Positions 22,928-31,370 of a DNA stretch of 46,934 bases are shown here, in pieces (position 1 is the first letter of the stretch; each line of letters starts with the position of its first letter). The stretch is from positions 1 to 46,934 of the forward strand of contig DAIRGS010000011.1 of NCBI GenBank assembly GCA_036794395.1, read 5' to 3'. A program made the position numbers and the translations under genes. The DNA is from DASXMX01 sp036794395 (GTDB taxonomy: Bacteria; Planctomycetota; Phycisphaerae; Tepidisphaerales; Tepidisphaeraceae). Under the pieces are notes generated by a model. The model was not told where the DNA came from. It ran no database searches and saw nothing but the letters and a program-made list of their open reading frames with translations.

Positions 22928-23001
22928 GCTATGCGCATATGCGATCGCCCTGCGCTAAAAGCCCCGGCGTAGTGTCTATGCACTTCAAACAAAGGACCAC
23001 C

Positions 23002-24846
23002 ATGCAACGACGAGAGTTCCTCGCAGCCGTCGCAGCGGGCGCGATTGCGGCCCGATTCGGTACGAGCGCCCGGGCAGCCGATGTCGCCTCCAGTAAGTTG
23101 ACCGATCTGCTGGCCGGCGGTTCTTCGCGCGTGGTTCTGAAAGATCAGAGCGACGCACCGGCTGAGACGGTGCATGTTGACCGCAAACGCACCGGGAACC
23201 GGTTCCGATCGACGTTGACAAACATCTCGAAGCAGCCGCTGGCAATCCGCGAGGTTGTGTTGTTTGACGTGCATCACCAGTTGAACCCTGACACCGCCAT
23301 TTATGCTGAGGGCTTTACGATGCTCTCGCAGACGGCGGGCACGCTCGAAAAGCCGGTTGATCTGGCTTACCCCGATCGAAAGCACTACAAAATTCCCGAG
23401 CCCGAAGGCCTGCGAACCGCGTACGGCATGATGATGATTGGAACCGGGCCGGGGCGAACGCTGCTTGGGTTTACTTCCTGCGCGAAATTCGTTGGGCGGT
23501 TCGGATTTGATGGGACCCGCCTGCGGATTTCGATCGACACTGAGAATCTTCAACTCAACCCCGGGCAAACGTGGGAACTGGAAGAGATCCTGATCGAATC
23601 GGGTGAAGGCCGAGAGAAACTACTGGCGGAATTGGCTGCTTCCATCGAGGCCCATCACCCCCGGCTCCGTCACGACCCGCCCCCGGCGGGTTGGTGTTCG
23701 TGGTACTGGTTCGGGGCGCGGGTGAAGGCTGAGGACATCACCGCGAACCTCGATTGGATCGCGAAGAATGTTCCGCAGATGAAATACATCCAGATCGATG
23801 ATGGATATCAGCCGATCATGGGCGACTGGCTGGAAACCGGCAAAGCATTTGGCGGCGACGTGCGCGGCGTGCTGCGCCAGATTCGCGAAAAGGGATTTGA
23901 GCCGGCGATTTGGGTGGCGCCGTTTATCGCGTCTGAATCGTCACACGTATTCCAGCAGCATCCGGACTGGTTCGTAAAAGATGAAACCGGCAAGCCGATG
24001 CGCTCGGATCGGATGGGGTTTGGCGGATGGCGCCAGGGGCCGTGGTACTGCCTGGACGGCACCCATCCGGAGGCGCGGCGGCATCTGGAGAACCTATTCC
24101 ACACCATGCGAAATGAATGGGGATGCACGTATTTCAAGCTCGACGCCAACTACTGGGGCGCGATCCACGGCGGCGTGCATCACGACGCAGCCGCCACGCG
24201 CGTCCAGGCGTACCGGCGCGGGATGGAAGCGGTCTTAAAAGGCGCGGGAGATTCGTTTATCCTGGGATGCAATCATCCGATATGGCCTTCGCTGGGCGTG
24301 ATCCACGGATCGCGAAGTTCGGGAGATATCAATCGTTCGTGGGCAACCGTTTCATCCACCGCCCGCCAGAACCTGCTACGCGGCTGGCAAAACGGCAAGC
24401 TGTGGTGGAACGATCCCGACTGCGTGGTACTTGTCGATAAGGCCGCGGGCGGGCGGAGGAATGCCGCGGCGCTGACCGAGGCGGAATACCTCTTTCACGC
24501 AACCGCCGTTTACGCATCAGGGGGTCTTATCCTGGATGGTGACGACCTGCCGAAAATCACCGCTCCGCGTCGAGCAATGTTGGAAAAGTTGCTGCCACCG
24601 GCAGCGGTGGCGGCTCAGTTTGACGATGAGAAATTGGAAGTTGGAGTGACGCGGCTGCAGAACCGATTGATGTACTGCGTCTTCAACTGGGCCGAAGCGC
24701 CTGCCGACCGGTTTATCTCACTTGCGAAACCGACCCGGTTTAAAAACTACTGGACGGGCGAGGATTTGGGCGTACACGAAGGACAATTCAAAATCGCCAC
24801 TCTGGCAGCGCACTCAGCCATGCTGGTTGAAGCAACACCAGCCTGA
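23002..24846 (+). CDS. Tat-exported alpha-galactosidase (glycoside hydrolase family 36)
   Basis: The ATG at 23002 has AAGGA nine bases upstream and gives a 614-residue protein with a Tat-type signal (MQRREFLAAVAAGAIAARFG). After a beta-sandwich N-terminal domain comes the (beta/alpha)8 barrel with GWCSWYWFGARVKAEDI, QIDDGYQPIMGDW and WVAPFIASESSHVF. The nucleophile is in TYFKLDANYWG (D381) and the acid/base in GSRSSGDINRSW (D442). GH36 enzymes release alpha-linked galactose; related members act on other alpha-glycosides, so the exact sugar is inferred. Its stop converges on the last gene of the T2SS operon, 14 bases away. Twin-arginine export of a folded enzyme beside a T2SS suggests a secretion substrate. 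Confidence 0.92.
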   Translation: MQRREFLAAVAAGAIAARFGTSARAADVASSKLTDLLAGGSSRVVLKDQSDAPAETVHVDRKRTGNRFRSTLTNISKQPLAIREVVLFDVHHQLNPDTAIYAEGFTMLSQTAGTLEKPVDLAYPDRKHYKIPEPEGLRTAYGMMMIGTGPGRTLLGFTSCAKFVGRFGFDGTRLRISIDTENLQLNPGQTWELEEILIESGEGREKLLAELAASIEAHHPRLRHDPPPAGWCSWYWFGARVKAEDITANLDWIAKNVPQMKYIQIDDGYQPIMGDWLETGKAFGGDVRGVLRQIREKGFEPAIWVAPFIASESSHVFQQHPDWFVKDETGKPMRSDRMGFGGWRQGPWYCLDGTHPEARRHLENLFHTMRNEWGCTYFKLDANYWGAIHGGVHHDAAATRVQAYRRGMEAVLKGAGDSFILGCNHPIWPSLGVIHGSRSSGDINRSWATVSSTARQNLLRGWQNGKLWWNDPDCVVLVDKAAGGRRNAAALTEAEYLFHATAVYASGGLILDGDDLPKITAPRRAMLEKLLPPAAVAAQFDDEKLEVGVTRLQNRLMYCVFNWAEAPADRFISLAKPTRFKNYWTGEDLGVHEGQFKIATLAAHSAMLVEATPA

Positions 24847-24860
24847 AGCGGCACTACCGA

Positions 24861-25508
24861 TCATCGTAAATCAGGCATGGCCGCGGGACGGGTCGCGGGA
24901 ACGCTCGGGCCCGAGCCCTCGGGTAGGGTTTGCAATCGGGAAAGATTGAATCGCGCCCAGTCGATCCAATCGGCGCGGGAATCGGACAGCACGACGATCT
25001 CGAGCAATTTCCTCGTCTCTTCATCGCGCTTGCCAAGTCGGAGTCGAAGCCGGGCGAGATTGCCGGCATATTCGGGATTTTGAGGGTCCAGTTCGTGGGC
25101 CTGGGTGAACGATTGCTCGGCTTCCTTAAATCGAATCGCGCTCTCCAGAACCAGCCCCAAATTATTGTGTGGCTGCGGCTGGCGAGGCATCAGTTTAATT
25201 GCGTTCTGAAATTCCCACGCGGCATCGTAGAGCCGTTCGGCCTGGTAGTGAACGATGCCCAGGTCGTTGTGGGCGGGGCCATACGATGGATCTTCTTCAA
25301 TTGCACGCTTGAGAATTGTCCCAGCGTCCGTGTAATGTCCTGATTGAATCAGCTGGTACCCGCGTTCGGTATCGGCGCGAGCGGTCGCGGCGTCGCGGGT
25401 CACATTCTCGCGCAGCGGCGCGGCCGAGGATGTTTCGGGGGCGGCGCGATGACACGCCGTCAGGAATAGCCCGCCAATCAGGACGATAATCGTGCGCGCA
25501 ACGGTCAT
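24861..25508 (-). CDS. TPR-repeat lipoprotein at the end of the T2SS operon
   Basis: I take the ATG at 25508, which gives a lipoprotein signal (MTVARTIIVLIGGLFLTAC) and a 215-residue product. A TTG at 25574 overlapping the previous stop (TTGA) is possible but would bury that signal. Tetratricopeptide repeats follow: ERGYQLIQSGHYTDAGTILK, PAHNDLGIVHYQAERLYDAA, PHNNLGLVLESAIRFKEAEQ and NLARLRLRLGKRDEETR. TPR lipoproteins of PilF/PilW type help secretins assemble in the outer membrane, so this may be the pilotin-like factor of the system. That role is inferred from position and fold. Confidence 0.82.
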   Translation of the reverse strand: MTVARTIIVLIGGLFLTACHRAAPETSSAAPLRENVTRDAATARADTERGYQLIQSGHYTDAGTILKRAIEEDPSYGPAHNDLGIVHYQAERLYDAAWEFQNAIKLMPRQPQPHNNLGLVLESAIRFKEAEQSFTQAHELDPQNPEYAGNLARLRLRLGKRDEETRKLLEIVVLSDSRADWIDWARFNLSRLQTLPEGSGPSVPATRPAAMPDLR

Positions 25509-25570
25509 GTACACAAACACATATCGGCTGGACGACGCCCGATCCTGCGGCCAGAAGCCAAACAGCACCC

Positions 25571-26173
25571 TCAACGACCCTCCCGGCCGCGAGGCGCGTA
25601 GGTGAGATAAGCCAATGCCACATCACACGTCCACATTTCACCGGGACGCTGGCTGGGGGTTTCCGGAGGTTGCAGTTCGATTGATTTTGGCTTTACGGCA
25701 GCATCGGTAGCGGAAAGATCGTTGAGGAAAGTCGCCAATTCATGCAGCGTAACCGCCCCAAACCGGACGAATACCGGCGTTGTCGTGTAATCTGCATCTT
25801 TGACGCGGGCGGGCGAACCAGGCTCAATGCTCGCCAGCTCGGTCGAGATTCCCGCGGCCTGAGCTGCGGCACTGAGCCGGCGATTGAGCTCGGGATCCTG
25901 CGCATTGAGTGGAACGCCGGTTGTTCGACCGGCTCGCCAGACTGCCAGATCGGCCAATTTACCCTGGCTAGCGCGCATATCCCGCTGGGCCAGCAACGCG
26001 GCTTCGTGCGACTGATTGAGCCGCAGCCCTGCATATCCAGCCACGATTGTCGAGGCCAGAAGCAATAGGGATAAAAGCAGAGTAATGCGTTCCCCCGAGG
26101 CGCGAGCGCCCGGCTCGGCCATCGGTGCGGCCGCGACAGGCCGCTCAATCTGGCGGGATGTTACGGCTGTCAT
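25571..26173 (-). CDS. gspM: GspM/PilO-like inner-membrane component
   Basis: The 200-residue protein has one N-terminal membrane helix (ITLLLSLLLLASTIVAGYAG, residues 30-49), a coiled region, and a periplasmic ferredoxin-like domain with VFVRFGAVTLHELATFLNDL near residue 135. This is the layout of GspM/PilO, which supports the inner-membrane platform. The ATG overlaps the GspL-like stop as ATGA. Sequence similarity to classical GspM is low; the call rests on topology, size and operon position. Confidence 0.75.
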   Translation of the reverse strand: MTAVTSRQIERPVAAAPMAEPGARASGERITLLLSLLLLASTIVAGYAGLRLNQSHEAALLAQRDMRASQGKLADLAVWRAGRTTGVPLNAQDPELNRRLSAAAQAAGISTELASIEPGSPARVKDADYTTTPVFVRFGAVTLHELATFLNDLSATDAAVKPKSIELQPPETPSQRPGEMWTCDVALAYLTYAPRGREGR

Positions 26174-27549
26174 CCTGCCCCCCTGGCCACGTCATCGGTT
26201 GACTTGCTACCGGGCGAGGCCGGCACCGCCCCATGGAGCGTGAAATCCCAGTTGCCTTCGGCGTTTTTCCGCGACTCGGGCGTGGCGACTTCCATCCCGG
26301 CCTTGCGCGCCGCGGCGGCAATCCCATCAAGTTGTTCGTAGGACCGAATCTGTCCCTCCAGATCAAAAGACGATCCCTCAAATGACATCTTTCGGATCGA
26401 AATGCGACCTTCAGAAGGTAAACGGGACAAGACGTCTTTGAAGGTTTGAAAGGCCGAGCGTGCATTTTGCCCGGCCGATGTGCCCAGCGCGGCCGTTGCG
26501 GCTGCCTTGCGATGCTCGCTTTCAATCACCGCGGACATGTTAGCCGGAAGATCCCATCCTGGAAATTGCTCGCGAAACCCGTCGGCAACCTGCTGATCCG
26601 CTGACGCCTCTAGTAAGGCATATCGATGTGCGCGAAAGAATAGCGTCAGCGCCACGGCCATCATCAGGACCACCGCCGCCGCCAAAGCAGCATTGAGCGG
26701 CTTGCGATGCAGGCGGAGCCGATCGGCAATCGCGAGCGGCCCGCGCCGAAACTCAACCCATGGCCGGGATCGACCGGCCAAGACTCTCTGACTTGCTTCC
26801 AACGCGGCGGCAATCGGCGTTGGCTCGAGCTTTTTGACTGCGACCGCCAACCCCTTCTGCAAAAATCCGTTCAGAGTGCTATCCAGACCACAGGTTGCAA
26901 AAACCGGCGGGGCCGAAAGCAACATCGAGATCATGTCCAAATGAAGTTGAACATCGCCCACCCGCGCCGGAACCGCAGCCCAGTTGACCAGCGAATTGCC
27001 TTCGAAAGCAAGCACCTCAATCACGCCTTCGCCGAATACCTCGTCTGCCATGAAAACGACCATCGGCGCATTGTGCCCTGGCGATGACATGCCTTCCCCG
27101 GCCAACAGCGCGAGAGGCGCGATCGATTGAACGGCGATGTTCTGGCCCTCAAGGGCATCGATCAACTCACTGAGGGTCTTATGGCGGGTACACACGCCCA
27201 GTGCCGATCCATCATGATGTATTACAAAATCCGCGACCATCGCCTCGGCGGCCAGAGGCAGCTTTTCCTCGAGGCGGTATATCATCGCCTTGCGATCGTT
27301 CCGCGGAAGATCGGTCGTCTGGATGGTGGCCGAGAAACACCACTCTGAGGCAATGGCCAGCACCAGGCCCTGCCCGGCATACTGATTTTCGTGCAAAGCC
27401 GCCGCGGCTTTGGCGGCAATCTGGGCAGCGGGGGAGTTGAGGGGGGCGTGCAAATCAGCGGTAAACACCCTGGCCGATTCATCGCCCAGCCGACCGGCGA
27501 GGCGCCAGCCGGTGGAGGTTGCCAGGAGAATGCAGGTGGGATCGGCCAT
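26170..27549 (-). CDS. gspL: GspL/PilM-PilN-like inner-membrane component
   Basis: In the 459-residue protein the first 280 residues look like the cytoplasmic actin-like domain of GspL/PilM (MADPTCILLATSTGWRLAG, then IYRLEEKLPLAAEAMVADF, the conserved motif of this domain). A single membrane helix, LNAALAAAVVLMMAVALTLF, lies near residue 290. A periplasmic part follows, with a coiled segment and a small domain (ISIRKMSFEGSSFDLEGQIR). GspL links the ATPase GspE to the periplasmic ring of the platform. It lies 17 bases after the GspC-like gene and overlaps gspM by four bases. Confidence 0.85.
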   Translation of the reverse strand: MADPTCILLATSTGWRLAGRLGDESARVFTADLHAPLNSPAAQIAAKAAAALHENQYAGQGLVLAIASEWCFSATIQTTDLPRNDRKAMIYRLEEKLPLAAEAMVADFVIHHDGSALGVCTRHKTLSELIDALEGQNIAVQSIAPLALLAGEGMSSPGHNAPMVVFMADEVFGEGVIEVLAFEGNSLVNWAAVPARVGDVQLHLDMISMLLSAPPVFATCGLDSTLNGFLQKGLAVAVKKLEPTPIAAALEASQRVLAGRSRPWVEFRRGPLAIADRLRLHRKPLNAALAAAVVLMMAVALTLFFRAHRYALLEASADQQVADGFREQFPGWDLPANMSAVIESEHRKAAATAALGTSAGQNARSAFQTFKDVLSRLPSEGRISIRKMSFEGSSFDLEGQIRSYEQLDGIAAAARKAGMEVATPESRKNAEGNWDFTLHGAVPASPGSKSTDDVARGAG

Positions 27550-27566
27550 TGGATGATCGTTTTGAA

Positions 27567-28079
27567 TTAAGACGCCCGCTCTACAACCACGCCAGTTGAA
27601 GTCGCTGGTTGAGGTTTGGCCAGAAGCACCCGTTGGCCATTTACGGAAAGCTCAACGCCCTTCGGCCCGATCGTTACAACGCTTGAAGCGCCGTCACCCA
27701 CATCATCTCCCACGCCACGCGCGACCACTGAACCATCCGCGAGACGAATGAGGGCCAGAGCATCCCCGATTGTTCCGACAAGGCTGAGCGATCCTGAGAT
27801 GTTCGAAGTCGCGGCCGGGGAAGCGGCTGGCGTGCCGTTGAACGCAGCATCATTCAAAGATCCGCGAAACACGCGCGACCACACTGCGTCGCCCGGGGTG
27901 GTAGTTGGAATCGTTGTCGCCGAATGAACCGCAGGCGAGAGTCGCCCATTGCCGGCATCCTCGCGACTCACTTCCGTATCCAATTGGACAAATAGCCCCC
28001 CTACCACCGCCAGCAGCGCGACGGCGCCACACGCGCCCGCACCGGCCATCAGCAGCGAATTGATTGCTTTCACTGTCAT
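27567..28079 (-). CDS. gspC: GspC-like periplasmic connector
   Basis: The 170-residue protein has one N-terminal membrane helix (residues about 9-32) and a linker rich in Ser/Thr/Pro. A homology-region-like domain follows, with GSLSLVGTIGDALALIRLAD near residue 98 and VTIGPKGVELSVNGQRVLL near residue 140. This matches the GspC/PilP periplasmic domain that contacts the secretin N0 domain. No PDZ domain is present. In classical operons gspC comes first; here it stands between gspK and gspL. Confidence 0.75.
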   Translation of the reverse strand: MTVKAINSLLMAGAGACGAVALLAVVGGLFVQLDTEVSREDAGNGRLSPAVHSATTIPTTTPGDAVWSRVFRGSLNDAAFNGTPAASPAATSNISGSLSLVGTIGDALALIRLADGSVVARGVGDDVGDGASSVVTIGPKGVELSVNGQRVLLAKPQPATSTGVVVERAS

Positions 28080-28094
28080 ATCAACCCATTCATT

Positions 28095-29054
28095 TTACCA
28101 CGCAAAAGCATCCACGCGGGGATTCCGCGGATTCGAATCGTCGGTCACATAAAAACGGTACCAGGTCCGCTGGGCATCCTGGGTAACCACCCAGAGCGAA
28201 AAGCAGGTGGATATGGAGGTAAAAGCGATCGTCCGGCGGACTTTTGGATCAACGCGGGCCTCGGCTAGAAGGTTCGTCACGGCATCGGCGTTGGCGGTAA
28301 CGGCGTTGTTTCCGACGCCGAGCAACATCGATTTTCTCGCGCGGGCCTGCGGGGCAAAGGCGGCATTTCGTGCGTCGATCAACCGGCTTGTCTCAATGCT
28401 GCTGAGCAGGGGTGCCGTGGCCAGTCGGAGCGACCTGTCGGAGATGCGCATGATATTGATCGCCCCGTTCCCCCAGCACGTCAGTTGCTCGACGGGCGCT
28501 GCACCAGCACCAGCCAACAGGCGCTGCGGCGGAACGTCATTGAATACCTGTCCGAACCCCGTGATCCACGGAGGCGGACCCAGCACCTGGGCCGGTCGCG
28601 ACGTGGACTGAGTTGGAGCAATTTGGATAGGCTCGGCCCGCAGGAGAATCGAGTTCCCCATCCCCGACCCGGTTAAGGCGTCGCGAATGCGAGCTTCGGT
28701 GCCGGGCTTGTCGGTGCGTTCGAGCAGGGCGTTAACGTTGGCCTTGGCCTGCTCATCGGAAAGAATGAGGGTATACCGGCACCCACCCAACGCAACGCCC
28801 GCGCGAAGCACCGGAATGGGCCGGCTCTGCTTTCGCTCTTGTATGGCGATAATATCAGAAGCAGCCGGAAGCAGCGCATTGCGGCAGCTCACGACCCCCC
28901 ACCGCCGCTGAAGTTCGGCCTGCTCCCGATGCGCGGTCAGCGCATGGCTGACCGACGCCCTGCCAATTCCGATGAGCAACGTGGCCGCCAGCACGAGCAG
29001 GCCCAGTGTGACCACCAGCACATAGCCGCGAGATCTGCGGTGATGGGAACTCAC
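28095..29054 (-). CDS. gspK: General secretion pathway minor pseudopilin GspK
   Basis: I chose the GTG at 29054, which overlaps the gspJ stop as GTGA, giving 319 residues. The N-terminus has a basic leader (SSHHRRSRG) and the pilin-like hydrophobic helix YVLVVTLGLLVLAATLLIGI, matching GspK, which characteristically lacks the glutamate at position +5 of other pseudopilins. A large alpha-helical domain with LSDEQAKANVNALLERTDKP follows, as in GspK proteins of about 300 residues. GspK caps the tip of the pseudopilus with GspI and GspJ. Confidence 0.88.
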   Translation of the reverse strand: MSSHHRRSRGYVLVVTLGLLVLAATLLIGIGRASVSHALTAHREQAELQRRWGVVSCRNALLPAASDIIAIQERKQSRPIPVLRAGVALGGCRYTLILSDEQAKANVNALLERTDKPGTEARIRDALTGSGMGNSILLRAEPIQIAPTQSTSRPAQVLGPPPWITGFGQVFNDVPPQRLLAGAGAAPVEQLTCWGNGAINIMRISDRSLRLATAPLLSSIETSRLIDARNAAFAPQARARKSMLLGVGNNAVTANADAVTNLLAEARVDPKVRRTIAFTSISTCFSLWVVTQDAQRTWYRFYVTDDSNPRNPRVDAFAW

Positions 29055-29614
29055 TTGATGCACAACTGCTTCTCCATCGCGGTCCCCGGCCCATAGACTC
29101 GTAAACGAACCCACGCCGGGATTCGAAAACCTGATTTGTCCATCTCCCCAAAGGTGGAACGGGTGTCAGCCACAAACGGCTCCGAACCCACCGGCAGCAC
29201 TTCGATGGCGTTAACGCCCTGCCCCACGAGATCAGACCAGGTTTGAGGACGGGCGGGGTCATCAATGTATTGCTGGGTGCGCATGAGGCGCCAGACACTC
29301 CCGCGAAACTGACACGCGTATGTCACGCGCACCAGCCGGCCGTTCGGGGACAATGTCCCGGGCGCAATCGATCCGTGTCCGATTAGAACCAGCGACCGAC
29401 GATCGATGGATGGATACATTGTCTGAGCGTTGGACAAGTCCCATTGAAGCAGGTCGGTCGTGCCCTGGAGATCAACTGCCGGGTTAGCCAGCGCTGATGC
29501 ACGACCGGCATCGCGCGACAGCCCGGCCATCACCATCAGCACCCCTGCCATCAGCACGACTGACAAGGTCGATGCGAGCATCAGCTCGATGAGCGTGAAT
29601 GCAGGGCGCTTCAT
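29051..29614 (-). CDS. gspJ: Minor pseudopilin GspJ
   Basis: The 187-residue protein starts MKRPAFTLIELMLASTLSVV, a short basic leader before the prepilin cleavage motif (A|FTLIE; alanine instead of the usual glycine at -1, which prepilin peptidases can tolerate). The C-terminal half is beta-rich, as in GspJ. The ATG overlaps the gspI stop (ATGA) and the end overlaps gspK by four bases. It forms the pseudopilus tip complex with GspI and GspK. Confidence 0.85.
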   Translation of the reverse strand: MKRPAFTLIELMLASTLSVVLMAGVLMVMAGLSRDAGRASALANPAVDLQGTTDLLQWDLSNAQTMYPSIDRRSLVLIGHGSIAPGTLSPNGRLVRVTYACQFRGSVWRLMRTQQYIDDPARPQTWSDLVGQGVNAIEVLPVGSEPFVADTRSTFGEMDKSGFRIPAWVRLRVYGPGTAMEKQLCIK

Positions 29615-30060
29615 CGGCCACCGTTGGCTGGAGTGGGCGAAATCGCGGGCTGGCGAAAATCGTGCAGAAGAAAATCCACATTGAAAAGAGCTTCACGGCC
29701 CGCGCCGGGAGCGCGATCAAATACTTCAAGGCGGACAACCACTGCACGGAGATCAGCCGCATCGCGCGCCGGAATGAGATGTGTTTTCCAACTGCAATTG
29801 GGCAGCCCGGTAAAAGTGCCCTCGGCGCGCGTTGGGATATTCTGTGCAGCGCCGGACATCCATTCGGCCATCAGGGCATCGGCCGCCCGAACCACCGCGA
29901 GCCTGCGATCCGCCGCCGCCCATTGGCGCAGGAAACGTCCGCGCGCCGCGGCGATCGACACCAGCAGCGTTCCCAGAATCACCAGCCCGGCAAGAACCTC
30001 AATCAGGGTTGTGCCGCGACGGCGCGACGTTTTCGACCGCCAGCCGTACCGCTTGCTCAT
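29611..30060 (-). CDS. gspI: Minor pseudopilin GspI
   Basis: The 149-residue protein has the leader MSKRYGWRSKTSRRRG followed by TTLIEVLAGLVILGTLLVSI, the prepilin motif with Glu at +5 and the expected hydrophobic helix. The remaining residues form a small beta-rich domain with CSWKTHLIPARDAADLRAVV. The ATG lies 62 bases inside the end of gspH, a long overlap. Position and size fit GspI. Confidence 0.85.
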   Translation of the reverse strand: MSKRYGWRSKTSRRRGTTLIEVLAGLVILGTLLVSIAAARGRFLRQWAAADRRLAVVRAADALMAEWMSGAAQNIPTRAEGTFTGLPNCSWKTHLIPARDAADLRAVVVRLEVFDRAPGAGREALFNVDFLLHDFRQPAISPTPANGGR

Positions 30061-30718
30061 CGGCCACCACGCTCGCTTGCCCTGTTAACCCCGCAAACAA
30101 AATCCAACGATCGACGCCCGGGCCAATCACATGGACCGCATAGGTCGAACTGAAACCGGATGCCGAAAATTCAACTTCCGCGATCGACGACCGAATCGCC
30201 CGGCGTCCGATTAACACACCATCCATCTGAAACGAAGATGGCAGGCGGGTGCGAAATTGCATTTTTCCTCCCAAAAAACGCGAGACCGCGCCATCGGACG
30301 GATCAAAGCTCAATCGAACAACACGGCCTCCATCGCGCGAAGCCTGGCGCGCCGAGCGATCCGCCGAGATCAGTTGATCGAACGCCTCGCGAGCCCGCGC
30401 CGCCCGCATCGGTGCAGCAAAGCTCAATGCCGCCGCAGAGGCGAGCAATGCCATGATCAACACCGCGAGCATCGTTTCGATAAGCGTGAAACCTCCCACT
30501 GCTCCGGTGCGTCGCGCGCCCTCTTGCCCCCTCTCCCTCCATGTAGGGAGCGGACCCCCGTGTCCGCCCTCCGGCCCCCTCTCCCTCCGGGAGAGGGCTG
30601 GGGTGAGGGCGAATGCCAGGCGCCTTCCGTTGGCGAAAAGCTTATTCCAGTACCCGTAGCCACGATTTCCGATGCTCTCTGATTCTCGTTGCACCGCACG
30701 GGTGGAACGAATCATCAC
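29999..30718 (-). CDS. gspH: Pseudopilin GspH with an unusually long repeat-derived leader
   Basis: Mature features begin at residue 77 with FTLIETMLAVLIMALLASAA after GG, then a small beta-rich domain (MQFRTRLPSSFQMDGVLIG) typical of GspH. Before this lie 76 residues where a prepilin leader is usually 5-15. Residues about 36-70 (LTPALSRRERG, GGHGGPLPTW, RERGQE) are a translation of the intergenic repeat at 30543-30615. A good AAGGA (30728-30732) nine bases before the GTG at 30718 (ATG at 30715) supports this long start. A GTG at 30499 would give only a three-residue leader and has no clear ribosome site. The repeat probably inserted in frame near the 5' end. Whether the long leader is processed is unknown. 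Confidence 0.8.
   Translation of the reverse strand: MMIRSTRAVQRESESIGNRGYGYWNKLFANGRRLAFALTPALSRRERGPEGGHGGPLPTWRERGQEGARRTGAVGGFTLIETMLAVLIMALLASAAALSFAAPMRAARAREAFDQLISADRSARQASRDGGRVVRLSFDPSDGAVSRFLGGKMQFRTRLPSSFQMDGVLIGRRAIRSSIAEVEFSASGFSSTYAVHVIGPGVDRWILFAGLTGQASVVADEQAVRLAVENVAPSRHNPD
30543..30615. repeat. Dispersed repeat overlapping the gspH 5' end (copy 1)
   Basis: It contains a 48-base part (30543-30590) repeated in inverted form at 30849-30896 with one mismatch, and the 39-base hairpin part (30577-30615) repeated at 16792-16830 with two mismatches. The hairpin is CCCTCTCCC/GGGAGAGGG around TCC. Translated, it gives the LTPALSRRERG peptide seen in the GspH leader. Confidence 0.8.
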
Positions 30719-30799
30719 GCCGCTCGGTCCTTCTTTGCGACAGTCGGCATCACAATAGCGCAGGGCAGTTGAAGTCTCCTCTCCTTCCCCCTCACCCCA

Positions 30800-30896
30800 A
30801 CCCGCTCGCGGGCAGTCGCCAATTCCGCTCGCTTCTCCNNNNNNNNNNCCGGAGGGAGAGGGGGCCAGAGGGCGGACACGGGGGTCCGCTCCCTAC
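30800..30896. repeat. Dispersed repeat between gspG and gspH (inverted copy 2), containing an assembly gap
   Basis: 30849-30896 is the reverse complement of 30543-30590 with 47 of 48 bases matching; sequence before the gap includes CCCTCACCCCAACCC, the opposite arm. Ten N bases (30839-30848) fall at the hairpin centre, so the assembly probably broke at this repeat. Confidence 0.7.
30839..30848. other. Assembly gap (10 N) within a repeat
   Basis: Ten N bases of placeholder length, flanked by repeat sequence between gspG and gspH; the distance between these genes is therefore uncertain. Confidence 0.98.
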
Positions 30897-30962
30897 TCAA
30901 AAGGAAAGGGGGCAAGAAAGCTCGCTGCGGCGCACCCATCGAGAAGGTCTGGAATTTGAACT

Positions 30963-31370
30963 TCACTTCTTCTTCAACTCCACAACATCCACGTCCCAGT
31001 TTGTAATATCCGCATCGGCGCCTGTGCCGCCTTCGCGGCCATCAGCCCCGTAACAAATCACATCGTAAGCATTGCTCTTACCGGGCTGCACATACTGATA
31101 GGGATGTCCCCACGGGTCATTTTGAATGACTTTAATAAACTCCGGGGCCAGCCCCTTCAGCCCTTCACGGTTGTCGGGGTAGTAGCCGTGCGCGATGTAG
31201 TAGGCATCGACCGCCCCGGAATAAGTTGCGACATCGGAACGCGCCCGTTGGCGCTTGGCGCGCTCCAGATAGCCCGTGGTGGCATAGGCCACCAGACCGG
31301 CCATCAGCCCGATGATGACCACAACGATCATCACTTCCACAAGCGAAAATGCCCGCCTACTGGATCGCAT
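30963..31370 (-). CDS. gspG: Major pseudopilin GspG
   Basis: I chose the ATG at 31370, which starts MRSSRRAFSLVEVMIVVVII; the frame is open further upstream but only inside gspF. The 135-residue protein has the prepilin motif (A|FSLVE, alanine at -1) and the hydrophobic helix. It continues with GYLERAKRQRARSDVATYSG, the GspG signature YYPDNREGLKGLAPEFIK and NDPWGHPYQYVQPGKSNAYD. These are strong markers of the major pseudopilin that forms the T2SS piston. It overlaps the end of gspF by 14 bases. Confidence 0.95.
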   Translation of the reverse strand: MRSSRRAFSLVEVMIVVVIIGLMAGLVAYATTGYLERAKRQRARSDVATYSGAVDAYYIAHGYYPDNREGLKGLAPEFIKVIQNDPWGHPYQYVQPGKSNAYDVICYGADGREGGTGADADITNWDVDVVELKKK

